A DNA stretch of 64,000 nt from CAVPDE01 sp963702565 (lineage in GTDB: Bacteria; Desulfobacterota; DSM-4660; Desulfatiglandales; HGW-15): positions 62,001 through 126,000 of the forward strand of contig CAVPDE010000015.1 of assembly GCA_963702565.1 (NCBI GenBank), given 5' to 3'. Position numbers and translations under genes: made by a program. Of the stretch, positions 63,922 through 64,000 are shown piece by piece; positions within the stretch are counted from its first letter, which is position 1, and each line of letters opens with the position of its first letter. A model generated the notes under the pieces. The model did not search any database. It worked only from the letters and a program-made list of their open reading frames with translations, and was not told the origin of the DNA.

Positions 63922-64000
63922 GGTGATTCCCTCCGAATCGAGACGGTTTCTTCCATGAAAAGATGGTTACCAGGATGGGGTAATGATGAAAGAAATGTCT
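63922..64000. other. Window edge, upstream of the second fimT
   Basis: Only the ribosome site (complement of CCCTCC, 63930-63935) is recognisable. No sigma-54 site is seen in the 79 bases available. Confidence 0.4.

Overview
The window looks like a chromosome segment of a Gram-negative anaerobe of the former Deltaproteobacteria (Desulfobacterota; Syntrophobacter-like relatives are plausible). The reasons are type IV pilus genes with sigma-54-type promoters, a selenium/molybdenum-hydroxylase gene set (selB, yqeC, xdhC), moderately high GC, and intergenic regions packed with short palindromic and iterated-word repeats. This assignment is inference; there is no rRNA in the window to anchor it.

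Layout. 1-4775 is a repeat-rich, rearranged stretch. It holds an FHA fragment fused to the tail of a small protein, a group II intron with its reverse transcriptase, the full-length version of that small protein, a frameshifted metzincin-like tail of a probable giant surface protein, and a RAYT transposase unit bounded by a perfect 19-bp inverted repeat. 5182-13289 is an unusual export-type locus: a DUF3467-like protein, a GAF-HlyD fusion, a PqqD-like/M50 protease/HlyD fusion, a shortened SecA-like ATPase and a further HlyD adaptor. Two large, architecturally matching, multi-hairpin elements (7735-8060 and 13297-13635) bracket the protease-SecA-adaptor part. 14301-18105 encodes a three-subunit molybdenum hydroxylase. 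18807-18882 is tRNA-Asn. 19081-23054 carries selB, yqeC and xdhC, so the hydroxylase may be of the selenium-dependent type.

23172-36686 is mostly housekeeping and accessory: a small conserved protein, an SBF-family transporter, a macro-domain protein, a MalY/PatB-like aminotransferase, an operon malQ - diadenylate cyclase/YbbR fusion - glucan phosphorylase, a membrane-anchored unknown, a GAF histidine kinase, surE, a NUDIX hydrolase and lepB. 36991-42568 is the pilMNOPQ operon, preceded by a small HTH gene and a good sigma-70 promoter. 42565-45908 holds an HAD phosphatase, rpsU, a candidate structured RNA with its own promoter and terminator, and a 23S rRNA (uracil-5)-methyltransferase-like gene carrying an in-frame repeat insertion. 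46040-63921 (all minus strand) encodes a secreted FG-GAP propeller protein and a minor-pilin operon fimT-pilW-pilV-pilX-orf-pilY1 behind a consensus sigma-54 promoter, plus a second fimT. The PilY1-like protein is about 3561 residues and contains ten identical 108-residue repeats.

How it fits together. The right half is a type IV pilus biogenesis system: PilMNOP form the inner-membrane alignment complex, PilQ the outer-membrane secretin, and the minor pilins with PilY1 the tip complex. The left half suggests a second, poorly described envelope export route built from SecA, a site-2 protease fold and membrane-fusion proteins, possibly serving a giant surface protein of which only the tail remains here. 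Repeat elements have affected coding sequence in several places: prepilin leaders, the RNA methyltransferase, and the N-termini of an adaptor and of pilW.
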